Positions 20,701 to 29,100 of a stretch of 64,000 nucleotides of DNA are shown piece by piece. The notes beneath the pieces were generated by a model. That model did no database searches. It was not told the DNA's origin and saw only the letters and a program-made list of their open reading frames with translations. The translations under genes were made by a program, and so were the position numbers. The stretch comes from Lepidurus packardi (taxonomy: Eukaryota > Arthropoda > Branchiopoda > Notostraca > Triopsidae): contig JAKZAN010000007.1 of assembly GCA_023053545.1 (NCBI GenBank), positions 7,192,001 to 7,256,000 of the forward strand, in the 5' to 3' direction. The stretch's first letter is position 1; every line of letters begins with the position of its first letter.

Positions 20701-22870
20701 TTTGAGACTTGTAATCTGCGTACAAGTTATATAACGTCATTCCAATTTTACGTATATGTCGAATCATCTCAAAGTTAGTATAGTCAATTTGAAGTAGCCC
20801 TCTAAAAATAGCACAACGTAACGCCAAAAATACAACAGTGAAAGCTACTGATTGACCACATTTGCGATCAATGTAAAAGTTGTCTGCGATTTCTATACCC
20901 TTACATAAAACAGAATGCCGAACTAAATGGCTACGATTTGAAAGCTGTAAGCCACATTCAGGACATTCAAAACTCGTAATACTGGTGGATAATAAGTTTT
21001 GACAACTAAGCTTGTGTTTATGAAGCAGGGCTCGATTAACGATAGATTCACCACAACCTAGGCATTGCACTTCCTGGCTATTAGACGAAGAGTTACTGGT
21101 TATATTAGTATGGTCCTTAAGTAATGTTACGACTTTCGGAGAATGAGGATTTCGGATATCGTTCTGTAAGTCAGCTACTTTTGTCCCAACTTTTTGAATG
21201 AAGTTCTCTTTACTTAGAGTATCTGTTTGACAATGTTTCCCACTGTCATTTGCAGGTTTTAAGCATATATTCGTAGTCTGTTGAGAAAAAGGGAGACATA
21301 TTTTGAAATGTCTTTGTAAATTCGAAGAACGAGTAAAAATCCTATAGCAGTTCTCACATACAAATTCTTTTCGCTCCTGTTCACTAATTTCTAAAATGTT
21401 ACTCGGAAGATCATACACTAAAGTTGCAGTATTCTTATTTCTTACATTAGCGCATGGTGCTGTACTTTCCTTATCCACATGAACAACTCCGATTTGTCTG
21501 TCAAATCCTGACTTAGGCGAAAAATGTGTTAGTTTGCAAAACGAGGAATGTCGATTTAATCCACGGCGCGTAGAAAATGTTCGCAGGCAATTCCCACAAG
21601 TATTTTCATTCTTTTGTGACGTTTCACTGCCACTAAGTCTCTCCTCAATAGTCTTGGCCTTACTGATCTGTAAGTCTTCATTTCCTTCACACTTTATATT
21701 CTTAGGAGCGTGCTTACTGTAATAACTAAATGCTGAATCGTGAGTAGTTACCGTTGTCTTATTCTCTTTTGGCAAATCTGCATTCACTTTGTGGTATGTC
21801 ATCACATTTAACAGCAATGTAGGCTGACAGCTGTCATCTAGATGTTGTACCTTTTTATTGTTAACGTTAATAATATCTTTCGGGAAAGCAAGGTCAGCAT
21901 TCCTTTTATAGGTTTCTTTGCTAGCATTTGAACCAGTCAAATCAATTACTACTGGTACTTCGTTTCCATGTATAAGCGGAAAAGATTTCAACTTTTGCTT
22001 CATTTCAGTCGCGATGGTAAGGTCTTCTCCACAAAATGAATTTTGACAATCGTTCTTTTCTGATTTCAAATTTTTCGTATTATTCATTTTCGATTTTTTC
22101 GGTTTCTCTGATGTCTTTTTATCAACATCAGCAGGAAGGCACATATTAGTAGCATAGCTAGCAGTTATATTACCGATAGTTACAGCCCGTGTTAGCCTTT
22201 CATTGCATATACCACGACTACACCTACCTACAGTTTGTACAAGTGTATTCAGACGTGCATTTCCTAATTCTTTGCAACAAACTGGCACAATGTCATACTG
22301 CGGATTACCATGCGATAACACCGAACCATACATGTTCCGTAGGTACCCAATTAATTCATGGAATTCTAGTTCTAGCAGGACAGCAGTACCCATACTATCA
22401 GGTTTACCAGAGGCATCTCGTGCATGCGAATCAAAAAGAAAGTATTTTCCATTGCGCTCCATAATGCTTGTACAATGTGAGCAACTAATAAAAAGCACAC
22501 CAGCACAGCTATGTGCAGCTCTTACGGAATCTTCCAAAGTGGTAGCATATGGATGAGTTTCCCGTGGACATATAAAACCAAACGCATCTTGCCCATGCAG
22601 AAACGTCTCTAATATACCAAATTCTTTAAAATCCAAGTATCCCGGTAGTTCGGCAGAAAAAAAATACCTCTCACGGTGCTCGTAAGTTCGGTATATTTCA
22701 TCTCCCATCGTCATTATATCACACATGTTTTTTTCAATCCACTCGTTAGGAGGAACCAAATAACTCCATGCAATAGATACAAAAGCCATCGGTGTGCACT
22801 GAGCACCACGACTAGAAGCAGAAAAAACATGCGCAAATTGCGAATACGGCGCTCTACAGATCAACCTCAT
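14705..22870 (-). CDS. Helentron Rep/helicase/endonuclease polyprotein, copy B (2721 aa)
   Basis: One open frame encodes the complete enzyme set of a Helentron. In order: C76-like cysteine protease domain (about 1-210; AQC at 25, FDSHARD near 150); four C2HC zinc fingers (about 430-665); a second protease-like domain (about 667-813) with GQSV and FTSHN, lacking Cys and Asp; a Cys-rich DUF6570-like module (about 960-1080); the HUH replication nuclease (RGSPHIHLFVW, about 1477); a tyrosine motif (SYIASYMTKSQKG, about 1660); a PIF1-type SF1 helicase with Walker A GGAGTGKS (about 2030), Walker B FIIDEIS (about 2123), and TIHRAQGQT and YVAISRAK motifs; and a C-terminal EEP/APE endonuclease (about 2510-2721; IIGDFNID, TLDHIY, SDHKIVYI). 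The endonuclease separates Helentrons from canonical Helitrons. The role is rolling-circle transposition in the nucleus. All signature residues are present, so it could encode an active enzyme. No introns are evident. Confidence 0.92.
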   Translation of the reverse strand: MRLICRAPYSQFAHVFSASSRGAQCTPMAFVSIAWSYLVPPNEWIEKNMCDIMTMGDEIYRTYEHRERYFFSAELPGYLDFKEFGILETFLHGQDAFGFICPRETHPYATTLEDSVRAAHSCAGVLFISCSHCTSIMERNGKYFLFDSHARDASGKPDSMGTAVLLELEFHELIGYLRNMYGSVLSHGNPQYDIVPVCCKELGNARLNTLVQTVGRCSRGICNERLTRAVTIGNITASYATNMCLPADVDKKTSEKPKKSKMNNTKNLKSEKNDCQNSFCGEDLTIATEMKQKLKSFPLIHGNEVPVVIDLTGSNASKETYKRNADLAFPKDIINVNNKKVQHLDDSCQPTLLLNVMTYHKVNADLPKENKTTVTTHDSAFSYYSKHAPKNIKCEGNEDLQISKAKTIEERLSGSETSQKNENTCGNCLRTFSTRRGLNRHSSFCKLTHFSPKSGFDRQIGVVHVDKESTAPCANVRNKNTATLVYDLPSNILEISEQERKEFVCENCYRIFTRSSNLQRHFKICLPFSQQTTNICLKPANDSGKHCQTDTLSKENFIQKVGTKVADLQNDIRNPHSPKVVTLLKDHTNITSNSSSNSQEVQCLGCGESIVNRALLHKHKLSCQNLLSTSITSFECPECGLQLSNRSHLVRHSVLCKGIEIADNFYIDRKCGQSVAFTVVFLALRCAIFRGLLQIDYTNFEMIRHIRKIGMTLYNLYADYKSQISLTKIPSKFSFPDMGLSFTCFSRILCTKVLPSQFSTYFSLALREGSYFVVEYRNYCIGIFKTENDTINLFTSHNNAKRSCSVHCALLDRCAQIKNITTFALPNVLKECFIGLNDLHHFSIYCFTLETTRCLKGQSPLGVFECIMDFNNVCISHKSSIVMCPYMHNEDPELVCMKTEIKTTRINASAGNRHEEKQVNIDINKSTLPLISMSNENSSDTCVDIALKKMKTLLSQGPDFICGSCSQLFFKRSLFPAKKLQTAIDELNDNDISCASQLFVSCFRAIHTEFVCITCFRYLQKGKIPPMSKLNKVGFPELPKVLEDLNPMERRLISPRLMFLRLQPQRQGGQSKLKGNVVNIPHDIDETITELPRKFRDFETIKVALKRKLTYTRPEFVETVRPNLVRNAAKLLVTRPLFIEHNISFAENWQFVPEEDVPEVCVEESVITDGASDPESMDSIIFSKTKPHSDSSDTEISEDIARVNMDTILLNENFLHGEGDDVIHIIAPGENKRPLGILSDKDCEELAFPHIFCGFARPAYCLNPNDQYTNGHFRSRPVSYSSLCKAELQHVDRRVAQDEINIFFKVKKLQIKKIADTMRFGTRILKAKDKRPGTSFNARMLKNPEVLRSLQFDGGFNFLKSVRGSPPYFQRVCHDLFAMIRQLGPPAFFLSFSAAETRWLDLLRILGKTVDKRLYTDVELKSLAWLDKCRLLKDNVTCARYFNYRVDKLLQLFRDPIEPLGKVKDYAIRVEFQQRGSPHIHLFVWCDNQPLRADFQDEQSFDEALIRYVDKYVSCQLSGPYTEKAIEVQKHRHTFTCKVKGKNKKCRFAFPKPPVPNTMLLKPFESNEPKDNINKYSLAWKKIKELMNLSCETFATFDSFLCECGFNLETYIGALRTRITKTTLFLKRAPNECMVNAFNPLLLEFWDANMDIQYVFDAYAAASYIASYMTKSQKGMSETLRNVVKEVHEGNFTLREKFRMVGNKFLNSTEVGVQEAVFLLLQLPLRKFSRAVVFVPTCQPEDRVILSKPFAVIKKMDDENENVISENFLDRYSKRPNYLENTSLAEYVTNYTHKYHNNDSNIVGDDGYCIEQTEYSGESELEDDNKESFDNDKKEKKHSVYNVRTKHRILRFMNYRRDTNPEKYFHSKLMLYWPWRDHNDLKTQETYETTFFQRDVFNRIQKERQFFEPSSDAVDDILSKPLHELVDHNTFNGSESEDEETLKELQTDSNQIFDPEYNCMPEADIGRDLPNTHPNDLSLGKTASSVEKYGIRDEEYFSMMRCLNIEQRLFVLDLLYMHKTKAGNYCRFLSGGAGTGKSLVVRAIDACVTRYFNKGPNSNPDTKKVVIVAYTGKAAFNVGGSTIHSTFHIPIGRMFDANNTFLCLQSQVRSELYLLFRDVELFIIDEISMVGINMLYYIDFRLKEIFGSSQIFGGKSVLCVGDLFQLPPTKAQPVFKYSNTGARCLSEHLWLDNFKMFELQQIMRQKDDLLFAELLNRLREGKQTPEDISILRSRITSTSPNCVQRISYRNNDIDFYNQKEWENAKQERAIIISTDLPVRGCKGVDIKCLLNTLPDKITNTNCIRYLHIAIDLPFEYSMNSDVNDGLANGSECIIKKLPLHLPVADKGILKSSSVCECLVLQSAAYTPIWVEFKEMTIGKQCRQKYSHLYKQDCTLQPNWTPIFPITCRYTYNRAEFERLQYPLRPNSSKTIHRAQGQTMEQVIVNLGRATSNMHYVAISRAKRLEGLFIEDLNEPGIKISSDTKKEMDRLRTKPQQLTLLDPRSIVHTKTKMIAFLNIVSLRKHFLDLVNDPFIKATTVFAACETRLCAADYDADYKLDSFDLHRMDFTTNHKGNSPYGMVMYSKLDGMFTRRCSNKYLELCSLHIAQLSLAIYVLYRHHGFNVENFFDALHNLISDIDTSYENIVIIGDFNIDIHTRATDLSKVTQILKPLRLQQHITAYTTDYMSTLDHIYTSFNQPKTGVYETYYSDHKIVYIEIPKS

Positions 22871-24200
22871 GCTTTAATACCAGAAAAAACGAGCAGATGT
22901 ATTATTAATTAACTGTGTAAAAGAAAGCAACCGTATAGTGAAATGTAAATAAATATTTTCAACCACGAATTACCTATCAATCGTGAAAAATCCAACAATC
23001 TCAATAAACAACGGAATCCAGCAATTATCCAAATCTCCAACAAATAAATCGTCCGAATTCCAAAACTTCTAGTACATAAAATAGAAGTAATCAGCTCACG
23101 AAGGTAACAGGAAGTGCTGAAACATATGAAACTGTTATTCATTGAACATTACCTGATACTCCTAAAAATTCCAAAAGATAACCAGCCGGAATAATTATTC
23201 AGAAATTATCCACTTATCATACGGGAAAGAATCGTCTAATGACAATGCAAACAATGAGTTCAGTTCGCAAAGGCACTGCAAACAGTACAGTACATAATAT
23301 AAAAGTAATCAGCTCACGAAGGTAACAGGAAGTGCTGAAACATATAAAATTGTTATTCATTGAATATTACCTGATACTCCAAAAAATTCAAGCCGGAATA
23401 ATGATTCAGAAATTATCCAGTTACCATACGGGGAAGAATCGTCTAATGACAATGCAAACAATGAGTTCAGTTCGTTCAGTTCAGTACTGCAAACAGTACA
23501 AAACAAGAAACAAGTCTAATTAACATTGCAGTCACAAAAATTAGAGCAGGTGACTGCCGGATCGGAGAAAACAAAAAACAAGAATTTTTCCAAATATCCA
23601 AGCAAGAAATCAATCGTCCAAACAGGAAAAATGTCTACCCGTTAGATATAAGATAAGAAGAAATCAGTCCACAAAACTAACGTAAGTGCTGACATAAGAA
23701 GAAATCAGTTCACAAAACTAACGTAAGTGCTGACATAAGAAATATCAGCATAGAAAGCTACCAATAAAAACAGAATACAATTTTAGCAATTGATCTTATT
23801 TTTACCTATGAGTCCTCAAAATTCAAACTCTGCACGATATAGTAAGCTTTTGTCACAGCTAATAACAAACGTTTACCAACGTTGATCTGCTACCCTGTCC
23901 TATTGATCCTACAGACGTGACGTCACAAGCCCAAAAACTATCACGTGCTGGTACGTTCTAACCCGTTTTGTGATCCAATTTGCCCACTTCTGAGAATCTC
24001 ATGAAAGGAGCACGAACGACCTGGCCGATGGCAATATGTCCTTATCTCCCACCCACCAAACCCACCCCAAAATAACACAGCCCTTATGGGAAAAACCCGA
24101 GCCAAGCTCAGCAACCCACCCTCCCACTGGCAAGGCTAAAGTCTGGACGATATATTAAGCTGTTGTCACAGCTAATAATGACAGAAGCAACAAATAGGCG
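22871..24200 (-). promoter_or_regulatory. 5' leader of Helentron copy B, with tandem duplications
   Basis: Non-coding sequence upstream of the copy B start. It holds a 218-bp tandem duplication (units from 23074 and 23292, each containing AATCAGCTCACGAAGGTAAC), a shorter duplication of about 50 bp (ACAAAACTAACGTAAGTGCTGACATA, near 23660-23735), and paired motifs TGTCACAGCTAATAA (about 23851 and 24164). The part 24040-24180 matches 4540-4695 beside copy A. Promoter function is inferred from position only. Confidence 0.55.
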
Positions 24201-24215
24201 TGGTTTAGAAGCGTG

Positions 24216-24231
24216 CCTGGCCCGGGCCAGG
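24216..24231. repeat. Perfect 16-bp GC palindrome
   Basis: CCTGGCCCGGGCCAGG is a perfect palindrome just outside the copy B leader and just inside the right long repeat. It could be part of an end hairpin of the element or chance. It is the most GC-rich word in an AT-rich neighbourhood. Confidence 0.6.
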
Positions 24232-24282
24232 GGAGACAAACCTGTACAAATCGGTGAGTTGATAGCACTTGAAAACACAGTC

Positions 24283-24522
24283 GTTTCGAATTTCGCGTTT
24301 GGTTAGCATTTTAGTTCGCATTTCGGAGAAATTTTTATACAACTTGATAGAATTTAATACACTTGACCGAGTTTGATACAACTTGATGGCATTTGATAGA
24401 TGATTTGATACAACTTGATAGCATTTGATAGATTTTTACTGGCCGTCTCTTAGGCTCAGTCAATCAGTCAAGTCCGTTTTTCTTTTCTATATCAAAAGTT
24501 TTGGGGCTTACCGAATGCCATA
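24283..24522 (-). repeat. Right arm of long inverted repeat flanking the 19.6-kb Helentron region
   Basis: The reverse complement matches 4921-5120 in block order. The interior has three to four short tandem units of (C)TATCAAGTTGTATCAAAT type. The outer end carries GGCATTCGGTAAGCC on the minus strand, the same donor-like core as the array units at 12.4-14.3 kb. Then follows CATAGACTAGC, resembling the CATAGACTGGC end motif of copy A. I infer that this is the outer (5') end of the element carrying copy B. Confidence 0.6.
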
Positions 24523-24646
24523 GACTAGCGTAATCTTTCGCTTATTGCTGGTGTCTTATGTTCGTATCACAGATTATACAAATCTCACCACTAAAAATTG
24601 TTAAAACGGTATAATATTTTCGCCTTGCGACAGAGAACAAGGGGTG

Positions 24647-24716
24647 GAGGGGCAGGGAACAAGTAGGATGGATGGGTGGGGGGAGGGGCAGGGAACAAGT
24701 GGGTAAAGGGGGGACA
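24647..24716 (+). repeat. G-rich duplicated motif upstream of PGAP2
   Basis: GAGGGGCAGGGAACAAGT occurs at 24647-24664 and 24683-24700, with G4-G6 runs between and after. It could form a quadruplex in the PGAP2 upstream region, 120-190 bp before the start codon. No further function can be argued. Confidence 0.5.
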
Positions 24717-24832
24717 GATTGCAGATCGCGGATCGCGGCCCAACTTGCTCTAAACAGCTATTGCAACGTTAGCGCCTTGTTTTGAAAAGGTGACACTTTA
24801 ATTAATCATAATAAATAAATTACTTTAGAAAA

Positions 24833-25791
24833 ATGCTGCCTTTACATACAAGACTATCAAATAGTAATCACGTAAATGGTGAAAAACCATTGTGTATGCT
24901 GCCATTTCCAAAAGTTGCCGTCGGGACGGTTTTGTTGCCGTTGTCAAGCTTTGTAATTTGCGTGATCTGGTCTTTGCTCTACGACTTTGAACGCTCAACA
25001 GCCACTCACTGTCGAGTATGCTCCAAGTTACAATTTTTTTTAGCCTTTAAACGTATATTTTCGGAACAGGTTCCAAACTATTTGCCGTCCATTTCTGCCG
25101 CAATTGGTAGCTATGAACCTCAACAAACAATATGGAAGATAGGCATAGCACTTCACATTGTCCCACGGCTAGCAGTGGGAAGGCTATACCGACAGTATTG
25201 GAGTAAAATATTAAGTAGGCGAGTCCAGTGTTGGGCGTCATTAGCCTGCACTTTCTACATTGTTGAAAACTTGGCCCTGTTTGCTCTAAGCTTCATGTCT
25301 TCTTCGGAAAACTATGGTACGGTATATTATACTTGACGCTTAGACTACTTTTCCTGAACCTAAATTTGAAATATCTCCTTTATAGAAGCTCACAAGAGAT
25401 CATTCATTGTGTTTATTGTTTTTTCTGAGCTGTATATGCTCTTCGTAATCATCTTGCTATCAAGAGCACGAACCGTTTCAGTGACCACCGCAGATGAAAC
25501 GTCACTTCGGTGGAAAAAGATATGTTTCTTGGTAAACATCTTCGCCATAGCTTTTGCAATGTATACATTCTCGCGACACAATAGTTTTTGCGAAGCAGGA
25601 AGTAAGGAGGCAGAACTCATTAATTTAAGACTATTCTGTCACGTCGTTTTTTTATATTAGTGTACACCTGGTTCGCTTTATCTGAGTACATGGTAGTACT
25701 GAGCAACATGGCGTTTCATATGACTGCCTATTGGGATTTGGCTGAACACAGGCTGTGCGTCGGGAAGAAAGGTGTGGTTTTCCATTGCTGA
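24833..25791 (+). CDS. PGAP2: PGAP2 (post-GPI attachment to proteins factor 2), 4 exons
   Basis: PGAP2 is a Golgi membrane protein of the FRAG1/DRAM/SFK1 family needed for fatty-acid remodelling of GPI anchors. Exons: 24833-25015, 25070-25316, 25386-25601, 25661-25791. The frame is kept across all three introns (54, 69 and 59 bp), giving 258 residues, the usual family length. Family signatures include [27 protein letters not shown] across the first junction, [35 protein letters not shown] and the terminal [18 protein letters not shown]. Hydrophobic segments alternate as expected for about five to six membrane passes. The start is the first ATG in frame before the hydrophobic segment. It lies 300 bp from the transposon region and 380 bp before the ATPase gene on the same strand. 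It looks intact. Confidence 0.9.
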
Positions 25792-26171
25792 TCTTTCCCT
25801 CCATCGTACTTCTTTACCGTGCCACAGATCACCAACTTACATTCCCCACTCAATGCCTCTAAAAGAACCACGCCACTCTACACGCAACCTACAAGCACGA
25901 ATGGAACAAAAAAGAAAACAGAGCCCACCAGGCAAGCTAGAAGAATTTGCTATATCGGCGGAGACAAAACAATACGAGATGGGGTAAAGGGAGGGGGAAT
26001 AAAACGACACGAGCCGACCCATTTTGTACTGTCGCTCGTAGCTCTCAGTTGCGAGAAAGTAGCTGGGTGCGCATGTTTTGTAAACTTCTCGACTCTTCTG
26101 CTATTTTATTTTCTACAAACAGCTATCTAAACAAAGCTAGTAAACTTTCTAAGAATTTTACATAAAATATA
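25792..26171 (+). other. Intergenic interval between PGAP2 and the P5 ATPase
   Basis: This should hold the PGAP2 3' UTR and the ATPase promoter. Three overlapping short frames occur in different phases, none like a known protein. No clear AATAAA signal is seen. The short spacing leaves open a shared transcript, but nothing in the sequence shows that. Confidence 0.4.
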
Positions 26172-29100
26172 ATGTGCTTCAAACGACTTTGGTTTCGTCT
26201 CTCTTCATCATTTACGCGTTTATTCACCACCCGTCCGTTTTCTTCTAACTATGGTAATTTAAATTTTTTATAATAATGTCGTATTAATTGCTATTACTTT
26301 TTCTGCCATAAAGAAGCCTTATTGGATACTGCGGAAGAGGAGTTAGAACCAGGATTGGACTATGTAAATGTCGGGGAGGAAGATCAAATGGTGCGAAGTT
26401 TAGTTACCTAACAAAGTACTGTTGATCAATACTTTTTTAAAAATTTTTAGGAACTGCACGGGTACAGAAGCAATACCTTCAAGCGCACTTTTGCGTGGTT
26501 TTTAACCCTCCTCACTCTTGGCATTTTGCGCCTAGTGTTTTTCTGGTATCCTGCTTGGCACCTTCGTTTTACACATTCAGCTTGCGCGCCGGAAGCGGCT
26601 ACCAAAGTTTTACTTATTGTAAGTTTGTTCCTTTGCCGTTGAATTAAGACCTTAAACTATCCGTATTTTTAGCAGCATTGTCGGAAAACTCATTCTGACT
26701 CTTTTATTTCGGAAGTACAATTAGTCTTTTCAGAGGATGGTACAGAATGGCGCGTTTTTACGTGCAAAGGTGCCCGGTATGTGTGGATGCCTTCGTTGAA
26801 CTGCTTTCAGAAGCTGAAAGGCTTGGAGGAAGGGGTTTATTGTGCCTTTTTACTTCAGCAGAAGTGGCTAATGCTGGAAGAGCAAAAATTTAGGTAGACC
26901 GAGTTATTTCCTGATTACGCTTGGTTAACCTTTGACTAAATAGGCGTAACTTGTATGGTAACAATTTGATTGAAGTGGATTTGCCCAGTTTTGGAAGATT
27001 GTTCCTCTCCGAGCTGCTAGAACCTTTCGCCTGGTTTCAGTTGTTCTCTTTACTACTGTGGACAGTCGAAGGTTACGTGTACTACTGTATCGTCGTCTTT
27101 GGAATGACCATATTTAGCATGCTGGCCTCCGTTTGGCAAACTCGAGCTGTAAGAATTCTGTAAATTCTTTCCGTGCAGAGTAAAAACTCATTTTTGGTTC
27201 TTCGTAGAACAAGCTGCAATTTAAGAAGAAGTGGGAAATAGATTTGCCGATTACGGTACTTACTCCAAATGGTATTGGAATTGAAACGAGCTCCAAGTAC
27301 CTTGTTCCGGGCGATAAGGTTTTAATCAAGGAAGGATACGTACCGTGCGACTTGGTCTTGTTAAACGGTTCCTGCATCGTTCAGGAACAGTTTTTAACCG
27401 GTACAATTCTTATTTCCTTCGGAGTAAAGCTAATTATTTATAAAAATTGTGCTTAGACACCGAAAATGAAGTGTCTATGTACAAAACACCCTTACCGAAC
27501 CGCAACGACGTCCTCTTTGACCCTAAAGAACATGCCGCTAATATATTATTAGGAGGAACACTTGTCACGAAGATCCAAGACAGAGTATATAATTTTTGAT
27601 TCAAAGTTTTCTTAAAGTTAACTCGGTTTCTTGTAGACGATTGGAATTGTAGTACGTACAGGGTACATGACCGCTCAGGGACAAATTGCTGCTTCTGTGC
27701 TCTTTGCAAAACCAGTAAGCTCCCATTTGGACAAAGATGCTATGGTCGTTGTTTGGTTGCTAGCTACTGTATCCATTTTGGCAGTCTTTTATACGCTAAT
27801 TAAGCACGTAAGTCAGTTGTGATAAACACGAGCATTTTTTTAATTGATCTATTATAATAGGCATTAGATGGGGAAGATATGGGATCCCTGGCCCTTAAAG
27901 CTCTGGATCTTATTACTATCTGTGTACCGCCAGCACTGCCTGCTGTAATATCTTTGGGTGTTTTTCATGCTGTGAAACGCTTGAAGCTTTATGGTATTTC
28001 CTGCTCAGACCCTCAATCTATTAATTTGGCTGGAGCTGTTGATTGTGTGGTGTTCGACAAGGTTTGATACAAAATCACTATTTCACTTTAGTTTAAGTAT
28101 TATTATTTCTTCCCGCTAGACAGGGACGTTGACAGAGAAAGAGCTAGACTTTCATATTGCTGTGTATTGCAGCACAGGCATCTTTTCTGACGACTGGCGC
28201 AGGAATGATGAGCTAGTGTTGGGAATGGCTACGTGCAACGATCTAATGGTGTTACCCGGAGGTAGAGTATCGGGAGATCCTTTGGATATGCTCGTATTTC
28301 AGGCTACGGGCTGGAAGATGACCCATTTTCGAGCCAGTGGACAAATCGCAGTGTGTCCTTCGGTCTCTAACCCCGCTGAGTCCTACCATCGTGTATTGCG
28401 CCGGTATCCTTTCTCGCCAGCCTTACAAAGGACTGGGGTCTTGGTGTTCAGTCAAGTAAAATTCATGAATTTTCTCTTATAACTCCATTCATGATCCTGT
28501 TTTAGGCGGCCGATTCCATTCCAGCTTGTTCTAGTGGTATGCTGAAGCTCAAATTCTTCTGCAAAGGTTCATGCGAAACCGTTCTGCCTGTCACTAAGTT
28601 CGCTAACGACAACTTGGCCAAGATGTGGCAAGAAGAGGCTGACAACTATTCTCGTTTGGGCTATCGTGTCTTGTTGCTTTCTGGAGCCACTATTGAAATC
28701 GTGTCAACCCAAGTGGAGAAATTATCAGCTTGCGGGAGAGAGATATGGGAAGCTAAAGATCTCCAGCCATTAGGTCTTCTCATACTGAAGAACAGGATAA
28801 AAAAATCCGCCCAGTCAGTTATGCACACCCTGCAAGCCGCTAAAGTTCGCATTGTCTTGGCTACAGGTACAGAAAAGAGTTTTAACATTTTTTTTTTAAA
28901 AATACCTTTTTTTATCGAAAGCTAACTTTTCGAAGGTGATGACGTGTGGACTGCTCTGCATGTCGCCAAGGAATGTGGGATCATAAGACCAGGACAGCCG
29001 TTGACTTTCGTCGAGGCGGAAGCTCCTGTGAATGGTGGGCAGCCCTCATTGGTGTTCAAAAACATGGACTCGGAAAGTAAATTCCTGACCTTGAATAGCG

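Noticed and set aside
25792-26171. Short frames between PGAP2 and the ATPase as small genes
   Set aside because: Three overlapping frames in different phases, none with a recognisable feature; better explained as UTR/promoter sequence.
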